Counted from the first letter of the stretch, positions 11,226 to 32,223 are shown. The stretch is DNA of 64,000 nucleotides from Phallusia mammillata (GCA_003260075.1 QLIY01000398.1:62001-126000), one strand, 5' to 3'. Made by a program: numbers and translations. Notes: generated by a model not told the origin, from the sequence alone.

Positions 11226-11384
11226 GTGTTTTTCTTCAACAGTAAAACAAACTAAAACGACTGAGGACATGAGTTCTCTTGCACCAAAAATAAAACAAAC
11301 ATAAACATCTTAAAATCACAGATGATCAAAACCTTTGTCTTCGTTGTAAAAAATGTAACCGCTGAATTCTCTACAAAGATTCGG

Positions 11385-11562
11385 TTATGTATTCGAAATG
11401 TTTCTATGATGGAAGGGACAAGTCAAAATTTTAATCCATGTTTCGAAAGTTAGCAGCACAGCCAGCAAATTGACAGTTGCACTGAAACCGTACACGGCGA
11501 GAGAGATGTGGTTGCTTGTGGGAAGAACCAACCCGTTCCACATCCCAGCAATGGCATCTGTG

Positions 11563-11651
<89 letters not shown>

Positions 11652-12291
11652 AGTGAATTGGCTGATTGGAACAGCGGAAGGGATAGAAAAACAGAAATAA
11701 CATAATTCCGTCCCCGACGAAGTTTAGACTGGAAGCGGCGATGGAAGGCCAGCTGTAGTAATAATCTACATATCTACATCCGGTTTCTGTGCTTCCAAAT
11801 GTGTTGAGCACGTTAAATGTGATCCCTGCTAAGTTGAGGCCTAGCACCATAAGCACGATGCTGAGGTAACTCACACGTTTGATCCAATCCTTGTAGAGAT
11901 GGCTGAGTAAAGAAGTTTGATACAAACAGTATTGCTTCACCCATAGAAACAAATACACGAAGGATGTCGCTTCCACATAAACTTGCACAGTAAGCTTCGT
12001 AATAACGTTACAAACTTCATCAGTACCTGCGCTGTAACCGACGTTAAACGCGACTTCGTTCAACGCTTGCAAGAGGAATGTTAGAACAGCGGCAGTACAG
12101 GCCGTTGTGTAGAGCAAATAACTTGAGTGGTCGCTTTTAGAAAACTTGTTGTGTTTTATTCCGTACCAGCATAGAACCAATAACATCCAGGTCGTTGCAG
12201 TAAGCGAGAGAGTTCCCACTGACGTTGCGATAATCCACGTCATAGATTCGTAAACCATCGGAACTGGTTCGGTTGTTGCATTTTCCATCAC
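11385..12291 (-). CDS. Orphan seven-transmembrane (GPCR-like) protein, interrupted by a gap
   Basis: Single-exon frame starting at ATG 12291, with an N-terminal NAT glycosylation site. The first part (11650-12291, 214 codons) contains five clear hydrophobic helices, among them WIIATSVGTLSLTATTWMLL, YLLYTTACTAAVLTFLLQAL, ATSFVYLFLWV and IVLMVLGLNLAGITF; the last (DGIMLFLFFYPF) ends just before the run. An 86-C run (11564-11649) then breaks the frame. Beyond it, another minus-strand frame continues with WNGLVLPTSNHISLAVYGFS and NLLAVLLTFETWIKIL, ending at TAA 11385-11387. Together they fit seven helices, with roughly 29 residues hidden in the gap. I do not recognise the subfamily; a ligand cannot be suggested. 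The polyglycine tract that a naive translation shows is not real. Confidence 0.75.
11564..11649. other. 86-nt C run: assembly gap placeholder inside a CDS
   Basis: A pure C run of 86 nt interrupts the 7TM coding sequence. Runs of the same length occur at 24046-24131 and 49022-49107, which argues for filler of set or estimated length and against natural sequence. Confidence 0.85.
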
Positions 12292-12436
12292 AATTTTTTC
12301 ACTTAATTCTCCTTAAACTTTAAGTTTTATCCTCGAAATATTTTATCATTTTTTTAGCAAAACAAAATCAAATAAAATCTTAAAACATTTTTTGGAAACA
12401 AATCTATAGAAAGGAAATTTTATTGTAAAAGCTTTG

Positions 12437-12517
12437 AGCCTATAGATGACAAGCTGCAGACAGTGCACACTGTTTCAATGAGATGAGACCTTGTAGGCGG
12501 AAACAGTGAGCAATGTC
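12437..12517. repeat. Two half hammerhead cores, head to head (R3)
   Basis: The minus strand reads GAAACAGTGTGCACTGTC and TGCAGCTTGTC (12446-12474), the 3' half of the R3 ribozyme. The plus strand just right of it reads GATGAGACCTTGTAGGCGG and AAACAGTGAGCAATGTC, a diverged copy without the CTGATGA sequence. Neither is a complete ribozyme. Confidence 0.6.
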
Positions 12518-12698
12518 TTTTTGCAGGAAGTTAAAGATTCACAAAAACATAACAAGAGAATATAAACACTGATGGTCTGTACTAGAAGGTTCTGGACAAA
12601 GCTTTGCAACCACAACTCTACCCTTCAACACATTTCGACGATCAAATGTGACTTAATGCATTAAATGATGTCGCAACATCGTTAAACATGCAATGAAT

Positions 12699-12699
<1 letters not shown>

Positions 12700-12750
<51 letters not shown>
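12700..12750. other. 51-nt C run: assembly gap placeholder
   Basis: Pure C run between unrelated intergenic sequences. See the finding on spacer runs. Confidence 0.8.
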
Positions 12751-12753
<3 letters not shown>

Positions 12754-13199
12754 GAAGAATCAGGAAAACGCAAGTCGCAGAACACGTAATACACATACCT
12801 ACCTATTTCCTACAACCGCATGCAGCACTAGTGGAGCTAGTTCAGTGCTGCTCGAATCGAAAGAATTGGAAAGAAATCATTATGACACTTTATATTTTAT
12901 ACAATGTCGTAACATCTCTACCCACACAGTTGTTGTGATTTGTAGAAAACAATAACATAATTCTGGTGGCATTATCACTATGGGTCCTTCACCTGCCTTC
13001 CCATTCACTGTTATCATCCGCGGATTTTGTCCAGTCACATATTTCTGTTGTCCACCAGATAAACGGACACACGCAAACCGCAACTTAGTTAAGTCGAACA
13101 AATCCATTCACAATTCTTGCAGCAGCTAAGATATGCGCTTTAAGACGCGACAGATTCACTGTGTTTTTAACTGATTGCTCAAACATAAAACACACAAAG

Positions 13200-13800
13200 T
13201 ATAGAGAAACATTATAAACAGTATAGAGTTGAAAACGGGATTGAAACCCGTAAAAGATTTTAAGAAGCCCGAAAGTTTGATTGGCAGGCCTATACATTGA
13301 TTAAATTAAACCCTCAGGAAAGACCAATACAATAAACACAATAGACCAGGGGTATCCAAACTTTTTTAATGAGGGACATTTTTGCAGACGTTACCGGACC
13401 AACTTTTTTTGCAAAGGTTTTTAACCGGACAATTATGACACAAAATATACGGCATTTAAGGAAATAGGGTCTTTGTTACGTCAGCACCATATACTTTCTT
13501 TTTATCGGTAAATACAGTTCCATGAAAAAGCTTTTGCGTGAAGTCGCAAGTCGCCATAACCCTAAGCCGTAATTCAAATTATAGCGGACAAAAGTCAACA
13601 AAATTAAAACAACAGCTGAGGGACACTTGAAATGCCGTCGCGACCCGAATTTTGCCCAGCTTCAGCAACTGGCTACTTAAATTTGTTTTCAAAAAATTCT
13701 GACACAGAGTGTAAAGCAAGGCCAGATTCCAATCCGTTTTTTAGGTTCGAACCAGAACCCGGTCCGACTTACAACCCTGAAACAGTACACTGTGCTTTGA
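13200..13800 (+). repeat. Dispersed repeat R5 split by a nested insertion
   Basis: Blocks caggcctatacattga, aggaaagacca, aaacacaatagac and then cagcaactggcta, gacacagagtgtaaag, aacccggtccgacttacaa recur in the same order near 40890-41460, at 50180-50770 and, reversed, at 49951-50170. Here the two halves are separated by about 290 bp starting CAGGGGTATCCAAAC (13349), which looks like a younger hAT-type insertion. Confidence 0.65.
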
Positions 13801-14939
13801 AATCTAAAACAACATTCCATACCTAATTCGGTCACTGAAACCATTTATAATCAAAACAAATTTTCCGACCAAAACTAAAGCTTTACAAATTCTGGCAGCT
13901 ACATTCCAATCATTTTCTTACACTAATCTAACACTTTTAACTGTAATTTATTGTAATCAGATTTTGTTTACTGCAACACAATTTACACAACAACCAGCAG
14001 TCAACCAACACCGCATATGACACTATAACATTCATCAAAAAAGCTGGATGATATTTGTGTTTGTGTAACGGAAGACCAAATACGACTTCCCATCAAACCC
14101 TGTGTTAGCTCATTTCACAGAAACATTATAAAATCAAAATTCAAACAACGCACTAAATATAAAACAACGCTTTTTTCTGACATGAAGTAAACAATTTCCT
14201 TTTTAACTAAAAAATTGCTGCAACTTTGCATATTTTGCGGCAGGTTTTTCAATATTTTTTCAATTTTTTTAATGTTTTCAAATATATACCCGACTATTTA
14301 TTTATTTGCAGACTGAATTAAATTTAAATAACATTTTTTCAGTCACGCTGCTTTAGTAAAATCATCCTTAGTAGTTGGACAAAAACTAAAACAATTCCAA
14401 CAGTTTTCACAACGAAATAAATTCCAATCCACACTTTATACTGAACAAAAGTTAGAAACACACTAACAAAACCTTATAGTTAGGGATGTCCATTTCAGAA
14501 TCCTTTACAACCGGTTCCAAATGTGAACCGGGTCCAAATTATAATGAACATAATAATGTACATACAAAAATATTCTGTAACATTTTCAATGTAAAATTTA
14601 TTTTACTGTTTTTTTTAAATTCCTTCCCTGTTTGGAACCACTGACTTAATACTTAAAGCTTCACATTTTTCTGCAAACAACTTCTCTGCTCACAATATCG
14701 GACTGCAAACAATTAACAAGCTTGTGATCGTTTCCAACTTAAGATAAACAACTGCTGGAGGCAGCGACGCTTTTGTGTCTGATTTCCTGTGGATAAAAAG
14801 CGCCTCTAGTAGTTTCATTTAACAGGTAAGTTGTCACACTTAACTTGTCGGGATCTTGATAACTTAAATTTCAACAGAATTATTTTAGCGCCACTCAATA
14901 AAATCTTAACTACGTTTCGATGAAAATAAAATAGAAAAT

Positions 14940-16641
14940 ACGACAGCAATTAACTGCACTGCATGATGTAGAAGCCAGACAAGATGCTTGATGCAAGTTA
15001 ACACAATGTCACGGTGACATGACATTGTCACCTCAACACTGAACAGAACGCAGGTTAAACTCGCGACTTGACTGGCACCCCGAACATGCTTCCGTGATAC
15101 AACCGAGCCCATCGAACAGTTTTATTGTGAACAGACGACGTTTCGACGTCCTTCTCAAGACGCTTCCTCATGATAATGGCATATCTTGCAAGACAATGTC
15201 ATATATTTATAATCAAGGGTTAGGTTTGTACTAACTTATTTCAAGATATGCGTCTTGTATAGGACATCGAAATGTCGACGGTTTATAATAAAACTTCTTG
15301 ATGAGCAATACTCGGTTATACATTATGCCTGGCAGTTACAGCTTATTTAATGCTTCCGTGTTACTTATGGGTTGATCAGGAAGCCCAGCATATAAACATG
15401 AACGTTGTTAGTAATTCCATCGAAACTAATCCTTTCCAGCATATGCGGTGGCGTTGTGGTTGAGTTGTCACTTTCTTGGATAAATACTTGAATATTTAAG
15501 GCGCTATGCACAATAAACAAAAACACACACAAACAAATCTTGACTTACGCACTTTTATCATCCCCCCCCCCACAGCAATTAACTGCACTGCATGATGTAG
15601 AAGCCAGACAAGATGCTTGTTTTTATTGTGAACAGACGACGTTTCGACGTCATTTTCAAGACGCTTCCTCATGATCCCCCCCCCCTTTAATGCAGTGAAG
15701 TGTTTAGGGCAAGGCAATTCATACGTTTAGTTGGGATCAAAAACCTGTTATCGATTCGTGTTGTTGCTGCAAAATCCCATTTCGATCTTAGTGGGCTTGT
15801 ACTTCCTCGAACTTACAGGCTTAAATAAATCACTTGTTAAAATCCTCCTACTTTGGCGAGTTGAACAATTGAAAGGTTAAAAGGGCAAAACGCAACTTTC
15901 CACATCAAACAATACAACACAAATGTAGGGAGACACAGCAATGTCACCTACTTCACCCGTACATTCTCAACGTCTACCAAAATTTTACTGGAAAAACGTC
16001 AACAATCAAACCTTTTCCGCTATTGTGACGAAAATCGCACCAACTTACTAGAAACCCCCCCCCCTTTAATGCAGTGAAGTGTTTAGGGCAAGGCAATTCA
16101 TACGTTTAGTTGAGGTCAAAAACCTGTTGTCGATTCGTGTTGTTGCTGCAAAATCCCATTTCGATCTTAGTGGACCCCCCCCCCAATATTTGTGTGTGAC
16201 GTACGTACCGGCATCATAGTAAGGGTTGGAGTTGTGTTTGTAGTCAAGGTTATTATTTTACCGATAGTTAGGGTTCGTGTTATGTTATATGGTTGAATTT
16301 ATAAACGCATATCGGATTAGAGTTATATTTGTGGCTAGGGTCAGAATTTAGGACATAAGTTATAGCTTACTGTTAGAGCTATACTTGTAATCAAGGGTAG
16401 GTTATACCCCCCCCCCCCCTACTTTGGCGAGTTGAACAATTGAAAGGTTAAAAGGGCAAAACGCAATGAAACTTTCCACATCAAACAATACAACACAAAT
16501 GTAGGGAGACACAGCAATGTCACCTACTTCACCCGTACATTCTCAACGTCTACCAAAATTTTACTGGAAAAACGTCAACAATCAAAACTTTTCCGCTATT
16601 GTGACGAAAATCGCGTCAACTTACTAGAAGCCCCCCCCCCC
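14940..16641. repeat. Patchwork of short duplicated contig ends with C spacers
   Basis: C spacers at 15562-15571, 15676-15685, 16055-16064, 16175-16184, 16407-16419 and 16631-16641. 15572-15675 repeats parts of 14940-15175; 15686-15795 repeats at 16065-16174; 15850-16054 repeats at 16420-16630. Gene content cannot be judged until these pieces are collapsed. Confidence 0.8.
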
Positions 16642-16903
16642 AGTCGGTTCGCACCGGTTCTATAGGACCGTCTCACGAAATTTTATGACATCAACAAACC
16701 GGTTAGCATTACTGGTTACTGTCAATGGACTTTTTGTAACAAAACCGACTGGTTAGCATTACTGGTTACTGTCAATGGATTTTTGTAACAGAATCGGCTG
16801 ATAGCATTACTGGTTACTGTCAATGGACTTTTTGTAACAGAACCGACTGGAAAATATTACTTTTGTGATAGAACCGGCTGACAAAAATTTGAATCCCACC
16901 ACA
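16642..16903 (+). mobile_element. MITE family A with internal triplication
   Basis: Follows directly on a C spacer. Ends resemble family A (CAGTCGGTTCGCACC and GAATCCCACCAC), but the block ggttagcattactggttact plus its following 35-40 bp occurs three times in tandem (about 16700-16850). The triplication may be real or an assembly effect. Confidence 0.7.
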
Positions 16904-16935
16904 GGTTATACCTTTAATGGGCCTGTACTTGGCAG

Positions 16936-17066
16936 ATGATCATGTCATCATCAGTGATATGACGGCCACATTAGTTATGGCATGAGCATTTGCCGAAACG
17001 TTTGAACAATAAAACATGTCGCCTTTTACGTCTGTTTGGGCCGTTATTTTCACCATTAAAGGAAAG
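16936..17066 (+). repeat. Dispersed repeat R2 with hammerhead-like core
   Basis: Contains GGCATGAGCATTTGCCGAAACG, a GGCA/TGCC hairpin followed by GAAACG, then a tail with TGTCGC, TTTTTACGTCT-like sequence and TTTGGGCCGTTATTTTCAC. Related copies lie at 23953-24045, 53548-53702 and 3822-3855. Confidence 0.65.
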
Positions 17067-17570
17067 ATTAACTCCGCAACAATCCCCATTATGAAGAGAT
17101 AGACACGTTTGTGATGTTTGTGAATCGTGTATTGGAAAGGACAAAGGCGCAATATTCATAATACAACACGACTGCACAAAACCACGGTAGTAAAAAGTTG
17201 TGTTTGTGACGAAATAATGTGTGGAAACAATGGGCACTTTGTCAGGGAGGGTTCGAACATTATTGCATCATAACGCGACGATAATCACTGCCGAAAAAAT
17301 TCGCGTTCAAGCTGGGACGGGAAAAAAACTGCAAAAGTCCCGTGAAAAGTGTGGAGTACCGCAAGGGACTTTTTCGGGCCACTTTCTAACATACACGACT
17401 TGCAAAAAAAGACAAAAGAATTTAAGTAAGTTTCGAAAAACGGGTGGATCAACAGATCATGACAATTAACATGTAAAAGTTACCCAAAGCAAAGTCGTGT
17501 ATGTAATAGCGACCTCTAGCGTTGAGTGTGAAATTATAAAAATCTAAACCTTGTTAGAAACGTGGCAGTG

Positions 17571-17670
<100 letters not shown>

Positions 17671-18341
17671 GGGGAGATGCTGCAGCGGCCCGCTAAAATC
17701 GGCGCGACTTCACTATTACGTCATAATCATTATAAACATTTCATCGTAGCGCGATACTGCTTGGGAAACGTAAAAGGCGCGAAAAAAAGGCGGGAAAATA
17801 AAATGCGAAGTAGAGAAGGGTGCGACTGCGAGGAAAGGGGGGAAATAAAATATATACTGCATTTGCAACCGCTAGATGGCGTGCCGACAAACAGGGGAGG
17901 AACCATTCCGTTAATCGGGGCTGGACGGAGTAAAATCTACTGGAAAACCCGCTTGGAACCGGTTCTAAGTTCCGAATCCATTTAAGTAAGAAAATGTCTT
18001 AATGCGAAGCGAATCTAAGTACAGAATCCGCTGTAGTCGCGTAAAAGTCGGCGATTCGAATCCAATCCGACCTGCTATTCCTGCTTTGGGTATATTATCC
18101 GGGTTGGAACCGGATCCAACATCCGCTTTAGTATGGTGTGAAGCGGTATCCCCTTGCATGTGCCAGTGTGGTCTGCAATACAAAGTTTCGGGTTACCTAG
18201 TTGTTTCGTGTCACAGATGTTTAAGCTGGTGTGGTCCATGCAGTCACACTGCAAACCACAGTGGTGGGAATTTTCACCACATAAACCCATATTTGTGGTC
18301 ACATGCTGGCATGCAACCTTCACCCGGGTCGCCGGGGGGAT

Positions 18342-18425
18342 CGGGTAATCCCCGGGTGTGGAGGGGGTTCGGGTTATCCCCGGCTGTGGAGGGGGTTCGG
18401 GTTATCCCCGGCTGTGGAGGGGGGC
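18342..18425 (+). repeat. Three 28-bp tandem units
   Basis: Unit cgggttatccccggctgtgg plus agggggtt, three times, the first diverged. GC-rich compared with its surroundings. No coding meaning was seen. Confidence 0.8.
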
Positions 18426-19282
18426 TCAAAACCCCAGGATAATGGCAAGGCACGATCCCGGGGTTGAAATGGGGTTTCGATCTTGATTGGGGTAAAAACT
18501 TTCCCATCAGTGGTTAAGGTGAGGGTCCTGCACTTCTGCAAAGGGGGAGCGGGGTTAACCCCCTGTATTAGGGTTTGGATAAGGGGTCGACAACCGGATT
18601 TTCGGCTTCATTGTGCAACAAACGACTTCATATTTTCATTATTTCGAAACTTCGTGGTTTTCTAATGAATGAAATTCCCGAAGAGAGCAAGGGGAATCCC
18701 CGAATTACGGGAGCGCTTACCTTGGGAAATCCCCTACATAGCTTTCACCTGAAAAGTTACGGCGACCACAGTTTGAGAACCACTGCCCTATTGCCTGCAC
18801 CTTCACCACTGCATGCCGCTAACACAACATCATCAAAATGGAGTTGTGATGTCATCAGTATTGACGTCACACACACACAAACGCACACACTTACAGCTGA
18901 TGACGTGTTTTATCTCAGTTAGTCCAAGCAACAACAGTTAGCCGGAAGTTGGCGACCGGATATGGCGTACATACATGCATCGCGCGGGTTCAATACGTGA
19001 ATATTACGTCACAATAGCATTTGTTACATGCTCGAATTGCTACGCGGGGCACTGAACAAAATTTGGTGTTTCAGGACTTTATGACGAAATACTTGTGTGC
19101 ATGGCAACGTTTCAAAGCTCATTTTTTTGATTATTGGTAATGAAAAGCACCGCAATAAAGTTGAAAGTTAACATTATATGATTACGTTCTGTTGTGCGAA
19201 GTGTGTCGCGGAAGGGAATTCTAGTTCTCTATTGCGCTGCATGATTACAAAGTTTGAGAAGCACTGATACACGGGACGATAG

Positions 19283-19705
19283 CAGGGCGCCTTGTTCTGG
19301 AGATGCCCCCCCCCTTCATACGACCCAACCCAACCTCCAGGGGGTGAATTACGACACAAACTTCCGCGTACGAGATCCAGCAGCCAATCACATTACGCCA
19401 CGTCATCATGCATTCGCCTTCCCATCAACAGTTGTGAAAATAAGCGATACACAAAATATCGGAATCATGTTTTTGATTCTTTGCAGCCTTAATNAGGGTG
19501 CCTTGTTCTGGAGATGCCCCCCCCCTTCATACGACCCAACCCAACCTCCAGGGGGTGAATTACGACACAAACTTCCGCGTACGAGATCCAGCAGCCAATC
19601 ACATTACGCCACGTCATCATGCATTCGCCTTCCCATCAACAGTTGTGAAAATAAGCGATACACAAAATATCGGAATCATGTTTTTGATTCTTTGCAGCCT
19701 TAATG
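19283..19705. repeat. Direct duplication joined by a single N
   Basis: 19283-19493 repeats at 19495-19705 almost exactly, with only the N at 19494 between. As at 2431, this is two overlapping contig ends left unmerged. Each copy contains its own C9 tract (19306-19314 and 19516-19524). Confidence 0.85.
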
Positions 19706-20192
19706 TCGGGCATGCCAGCATGCTACCATGTGAACTTACCAATAGGGGACTGACACGTGGCGTTAGACAACTGGCGCAAGTGGCACGGCTGACTATGCAT
19801 AACAAATCAACGGTTTAACATCGGTTGAAACAAACTAATTGAAGCGGGTTCGTCGACGAGATGTGCGCACTGAACCGTTACAAACATTTAAAACAAACAG
19901 AGAAAAAAGGTTTTGAGAGATTATTGCACGGTTCATTGCGCAAACCTCGGTCAAAAACCCGCTTGAAAATGTAATAAAACTTTTTAAGTAAAATACACAG
20001 AACTAATAATGTAACAATTTTCTATTTTTATAAACATTATGCTGGGAATTGTAAATATTTTAGTCGTATTGTCTGATTAAATTAATGCGTTAAGTCAAAC
20101 CGAGACTCTCAAATGTTAAAAAACGAATAATTGAATTAAACTTTACGGCAGCATCCATGCTTATACACGTGGATAGATGTCATGCGACTCAC

Positions 20193-27725
<7,533 letters not shown>

Positions 27726-28436
27726 CTGCGAAGCTATCATAATGCAGCAAAAGCACAAGGAGGTATTCAGCTAGCTCCCGTGAATAGATGCCTCCGGGCA
27801 GTTAAGGATGGACAGAAGGTTTAACTACAGCAATAGTTTGACAAATAATTCTTTGATGTTTTATCAGATAACAATCTACCTGCGACAAAACGGCCCAAGA
27901 TAAGAAACCTGACCTTTACCACTTTGCTACTAAGTATCACAATAGCGCTGGAAAAACTTGTATAAACTGACCTTTACTTTGTTTAAAACGGCAAATTGTT
28001 TTCGTTGTCAGCTTCAAGCGTCCAAATAAGACGTCAAAACTTCAAAAGCAAACACTTCCAACTTTTCTTGGTTAAGTAAATAAATGTAGTTACTACATCT
28101 GTTTTCACTACAGTAACGCCTCTAACTGCATTGACTATGAAACTGACTGATAGACCGGGTAAAGTGACTGTAAGTCTGACATCGGTGGACTCCGTCGCTT
28201 TGTCGATGAAGTAACAAGTCAACGAACTTCAGGACCAAATGAGTCTGTAGCATTGAAACGATTGGATGCGAATATAAACCTGGTATGAAACTGTGAATGT
28301 TGTCACCTTTTAAACTTCACACTGCGCTCACACCAACAACAGCGGCTTGTCTGGCGAAAAAAAAGCCAAGTCGACCACAAAAAGTAGACGAGATATTCAG
28401 CGCGTAAACGCAAAAAAAACTCTCCAAACCTAGGGT

Positions 28437-28615
28437 ATCTGTATAAGCTATTGCTGCCAGGCATAATATCAAGTTTATAGAGCTCTTCTGGCAATTGTAT
28501 TTTTATTCCGACGTTTCGACGTCCTATACAGGTCGCCTTTATCAGGGTAGCTAACACTGTATAAGACGTCGAAACGCCGGAATAAAAATACTTGCCAGTA
28601 GAGCTCTATTAACTA
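28437..28615 (-). repeat. R1 repeats, back to back
   Basis: A minus-strand R1 copy (28437-28557) with CTGATAAAGGCGACC and GTCGAAACGTCGG is joined to a plus-strand partial copy starting gacgtcgaaacgccgg. The minus copy has A in place of the conserved G of CTGATGA, which would be expected to disable a hammerhead. Confidence 0.7.
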
Positions 28616-29744
28616 GGGTAGCTATGTAAGTGTACAGCGTTTCACAAACTTCGCAAACTGCTATTGTCACCCTGACAGTTTATAAAACTAAACACAGACC
28701 GTTGCAATATTTCCCGGTAACAGAGCGCCATTAGTAGTTTGCACTAATGCTTGTTTTGGTAGCAGTCATTTCATCGTCCAAACATCGACCCCGCAAGCAC
28801 ATCAAGCAGCTTTACCTGCCCTTGTTACATGTAGACATGTACAAATCGGCTAACATGATTCCCGCATCAAATCTTATCGAAAACATCAATGGATTACGTC
28901 AGAGCGCTTACTCACAGGGGTCAATGACTTACGTTTTTGCGGTGCACGCCTCAAGCGGGTTCACAAACGAGCTTTGTGCATTCATGTGTAATTCTTTGCT
29001 AATATTGAAAACAAACTTGATCCCAAACCAATTTGACTGTTTTGAAAGGTAAATGGTTTGAAAAGTTACAATGACCGCTATTTTCGTTCATTGAAAGCGA
29101 ATTTAAATGGTTTAAATAATTCAGATTTACTTTTAACTGGGATGTTTTATTATTAAAGAATTTTGTTCAATAAAAAAATTCACACAAACTTTGATTTTTT
29201 TTAGCAAAACCGACCAATATAAGTTTGCAGGCCAACGTTTACAAATTATGTCTTCAGCTCCACCGATCGAAACAGACGGTACTTGCAGTCATAAAACGAC
29301 GCCGAGTCCCCTGACAAAGAAACGGGGCTAACTTAATTACGTGACGGTGTAGAGGCAGCTGCTGTCTTGCCTAACAACTGGTGAGCGACAATTCCACTGG
29401 GGCGGGAATTGTGACACACAAGCGAAAACTTCAACCGTCCTTTCTTTTTAATTATGACGTAATAAGGCGCGATAGTTGCTTTCGAACGTCGTTTAAAAAC
29501 GAAAAAAAATTGTGCAAATTTAAATACCATATTATGCAGGAATTAGTAAATAAACCTCCAAGCAGTTTATAAAACTTAGCGGGGTAGTTTATACAAAGAA
29601 AATACGGTGTTTAAAAAGTTTACAACGCCTTAAATAAACACAGTGTTACAAAATACATATTACTAACATCACATTTAGCTGATAACACTAACTTTGAGCC
29701 AAGAAAAGTAACTGAATCTCCCGTTCTTGTAAACATCCAACCAA

Positions 29745-29992
29745 CACTTCCAATTCTCCACAGGTTGCAGACTAATACACTGTCTGAAACTAAACTTACA
29801 CAAAGCGATTGTTCACAAACAAGCACCAGCTTCCACAACACCTGTACACGTAACAAACCACCCCCCCCCCCACACTTCCAATTCTCCACAGGTTGCAGAC
29901 TAATACACTGTCTGAAACTGAACTTACACAAAGCGATTGTTCACAAACAACAACCAGATTCCACAACACCTGTACACGTAACAAACCAGATT
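29745..29992. repeat. Duplicated contig end across a C spacer
   Basis: About 116 bp starting near 29745 (acacttccaattctccacag) recur from 29872, either side of the C run 29861-29871, with scattered substitutions. Confidence 0.8.
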
Positions 29993-31978
29993 TATGACAT
30001 CACTGAAGCGTTTTATCAGGCAACAAAAACGCGCACAAATAGCCTGAAGACTTTTTGCAGCTCATATATATTTCAGCATCAAAAATATCACAAACAAAAG
30101 TTCCCACTATCGCCCGCGCATGTTACAGCGCGCTGATGATTAAGCGCAGTACATCGGAAATGATGCTCTATTTATCTAACAAGCGTCACAATATAACTTC
30201 ACATGTAACAATACAAAATAAATTGATAACAATCACGCCCCTGTGTCGTAACACTGTGTGACAAACTAGTTGTGCGCGCTTTCATATTTGCAACTAGTTT
30301 CAACTGCACAAGTTTATACGACCCGAAAGTTTACAAGCCTTCAGGTTCGGTCACTTCACAAATCAAACCACATGAGCTCAAAGAGGCATCTGGCGACTTG
30401 TTTATGGCACAATAATACGCACTGTGACGACATAACGTGCACTTATAAACCTGACAGTTACGACGTAGGTATGTGTTGAAATGACATCTCACAAAACAAA
30501 AGCGCAAACCTTCGACAAACTAATGATTTAATACAAGTTGAGATGCGAAAAAATATGTAGAGCGTAACTTCAATTGTGGACGATTTTAAACAAAAAAAAC
30601 TTCGCACAATAATTTGCACAGTCATAGCAGTCAGTCAACTTCGAAGTTAAAAGAGAGGTAAAAAAATAATCCGCAAGCATTTCGCGTCAATACCGCGGCG
30701 CCCCAAGTCGAAAAATCGAAGGATCAATTTAATTAATCGCACGAGGTTCGAGGGATCGAAGTTAATCAGATTTCAACCTTCACCTGGCAAACACCGTAAA
30801 TATATATTCTAGGTGAACCAACATAGAACAAAAACACACGACCTGTGCGCCAGTGAGACGGGTGGACGCGTTTTATCGTAGAACCTCTGAATAATTCATG
30901 TCGCGTTTAAACAATTGCTCAACGCGCGATGCAACATTCCAAAGTCGTTTGTTACAAAACAATTTTCGACTTAAACCTACGCTGACATTCTCAGTTGTTT
31001 CGCTATAATTGTTTTGTAACAATTCAAACAATCACCTTGTTCTAATCGAGTTGTTCATATGACGTCATAATTATCATTACAATTATACAAACAATCAGTA
31101 GATAATTGCGACAAAAAAGTTTCGAAACGTCTGATGTTTATTTCTGGTTTATAAGATCGGACAAACCCGCTTATGAAACTAATTCTGACAAAAGCGACGC
31201 TTCAAATGGAAAACAGAAGGCATTATTTCAGAAAAGCTTTTCCAGATCACAGTTACAAAGCAGAAATCAAACATAATGGTTGTTAGAGAACAAATATATT
31301 CCACTAGTTTTCCAGTGACACTAATTTTAGCGACGCACGAATTTAGCGAAGCTTGCCATTATCTGGATGTCTCGCTGATAATATTCTGAGTGCTTCAAAC
31401 TGACGAACAACAGGTTTCCACCACTGAGCTATCTGCCAGGCTCCCGTGGGACAACATACACTTCACTGCACCAAGTATTTATTGAAGAAACCTCCTCCGT
31501 TTCAACGTCCCATGAGAGCAAGGTATAATCCCGGCAGCCTTCGTTTTTTTCGGCCCTGGCATAAAGCAACATATAGGCCGTCACGCGCCGCGCCAGCGAA
31601 CACAGCTACTGTGATGCAACAATCCTCACAATACCACGTGACTGAGCATTAGTGCGTTCATCGATTCGCGTAAAGTCGTTCGAGATTATATTATTACGTC
31701 ACATGATATTAATAATGGAACGACTTTTTATCCTTCAGCCTCCGCAATACGAGCACGAAACTTTCCATTAATATGACGTAATAAAGTTGAATTGTTACCA
31801 CACAAAACTTTTAGCCTCAAGGGGGTTGGAGAATTTATACGGGACAGATCTCGAACATGAAACTTTTATCACAAATTTTCCGTATCCCCAAAATAATACA
31901 TAATTGACTCTAAAACTAGCAACAAACATAGCATTATCTCATGACAACATTCAATTGTGATGTCATTGTGGTCGTTCT

Positions 31979-32223
31979 TTTGTGACGTCATTATGATCGT
32001 CTTTTTACAAACATTAGCAACAAACACCACGTAAGGAAAAAAACACGAAGGTTTTAGACAAAAGTATTACTCACAGCGGGAAACAATACCTCGAAACCCC
32101 CCCCCCTTGTGACGTCATTATGATCGTCTTTTTACAAACATTAGCAACAAACACAACTTAAGGAAAAAATACGAAGGTTTTAGACAAATGTATTACTCAC
32201 AGCGGGAAACAATACCTCGAAGA
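31979..32223. repeat. Duplicated contig end across a 10-C spacer
   Basis: The segment starting ttgtgacgtcattatgatcg occurs before and after the C run 32097-32106 with few differences. Confidence 0.8.

Larger units (their letters stand above)
9813..11384. other. Intergenic: AP3S upstream region and duplicated repeats
   Basis: Holds the putative AP3S promoter side (from 9813), an allelic duplication (10373-11087) and an R1 repeat (11098-11225). No gene was recognised. A minus-strand frame at 10099-10284 has no conserved features. Confidence 0.5.

Noticed and set aside
11004-11255. Recurrent protein-like frame containing PEELYKLDIMPGSNSL (also near 28303-28557 and 47898-48060)
   Set aside because: It is the R1 repeat read in one frame. 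It differs in frame and integrity between copies and has no start or domain support.
12880-13107. Min-strand frame with LSGGQQKYVTGQNP
   Set aside because: LSGGQ recalls an ABC transporter signature, but no Walker A or B motif or conserved flank is present, and the reading frame is short and next to repeat R5.
18035-18070. tRNA-like T-loop word gattcgaatcc
   Set aside because: The flanking bases do not pair to form the T or acceptor stem, and no A or B box spacing fits.
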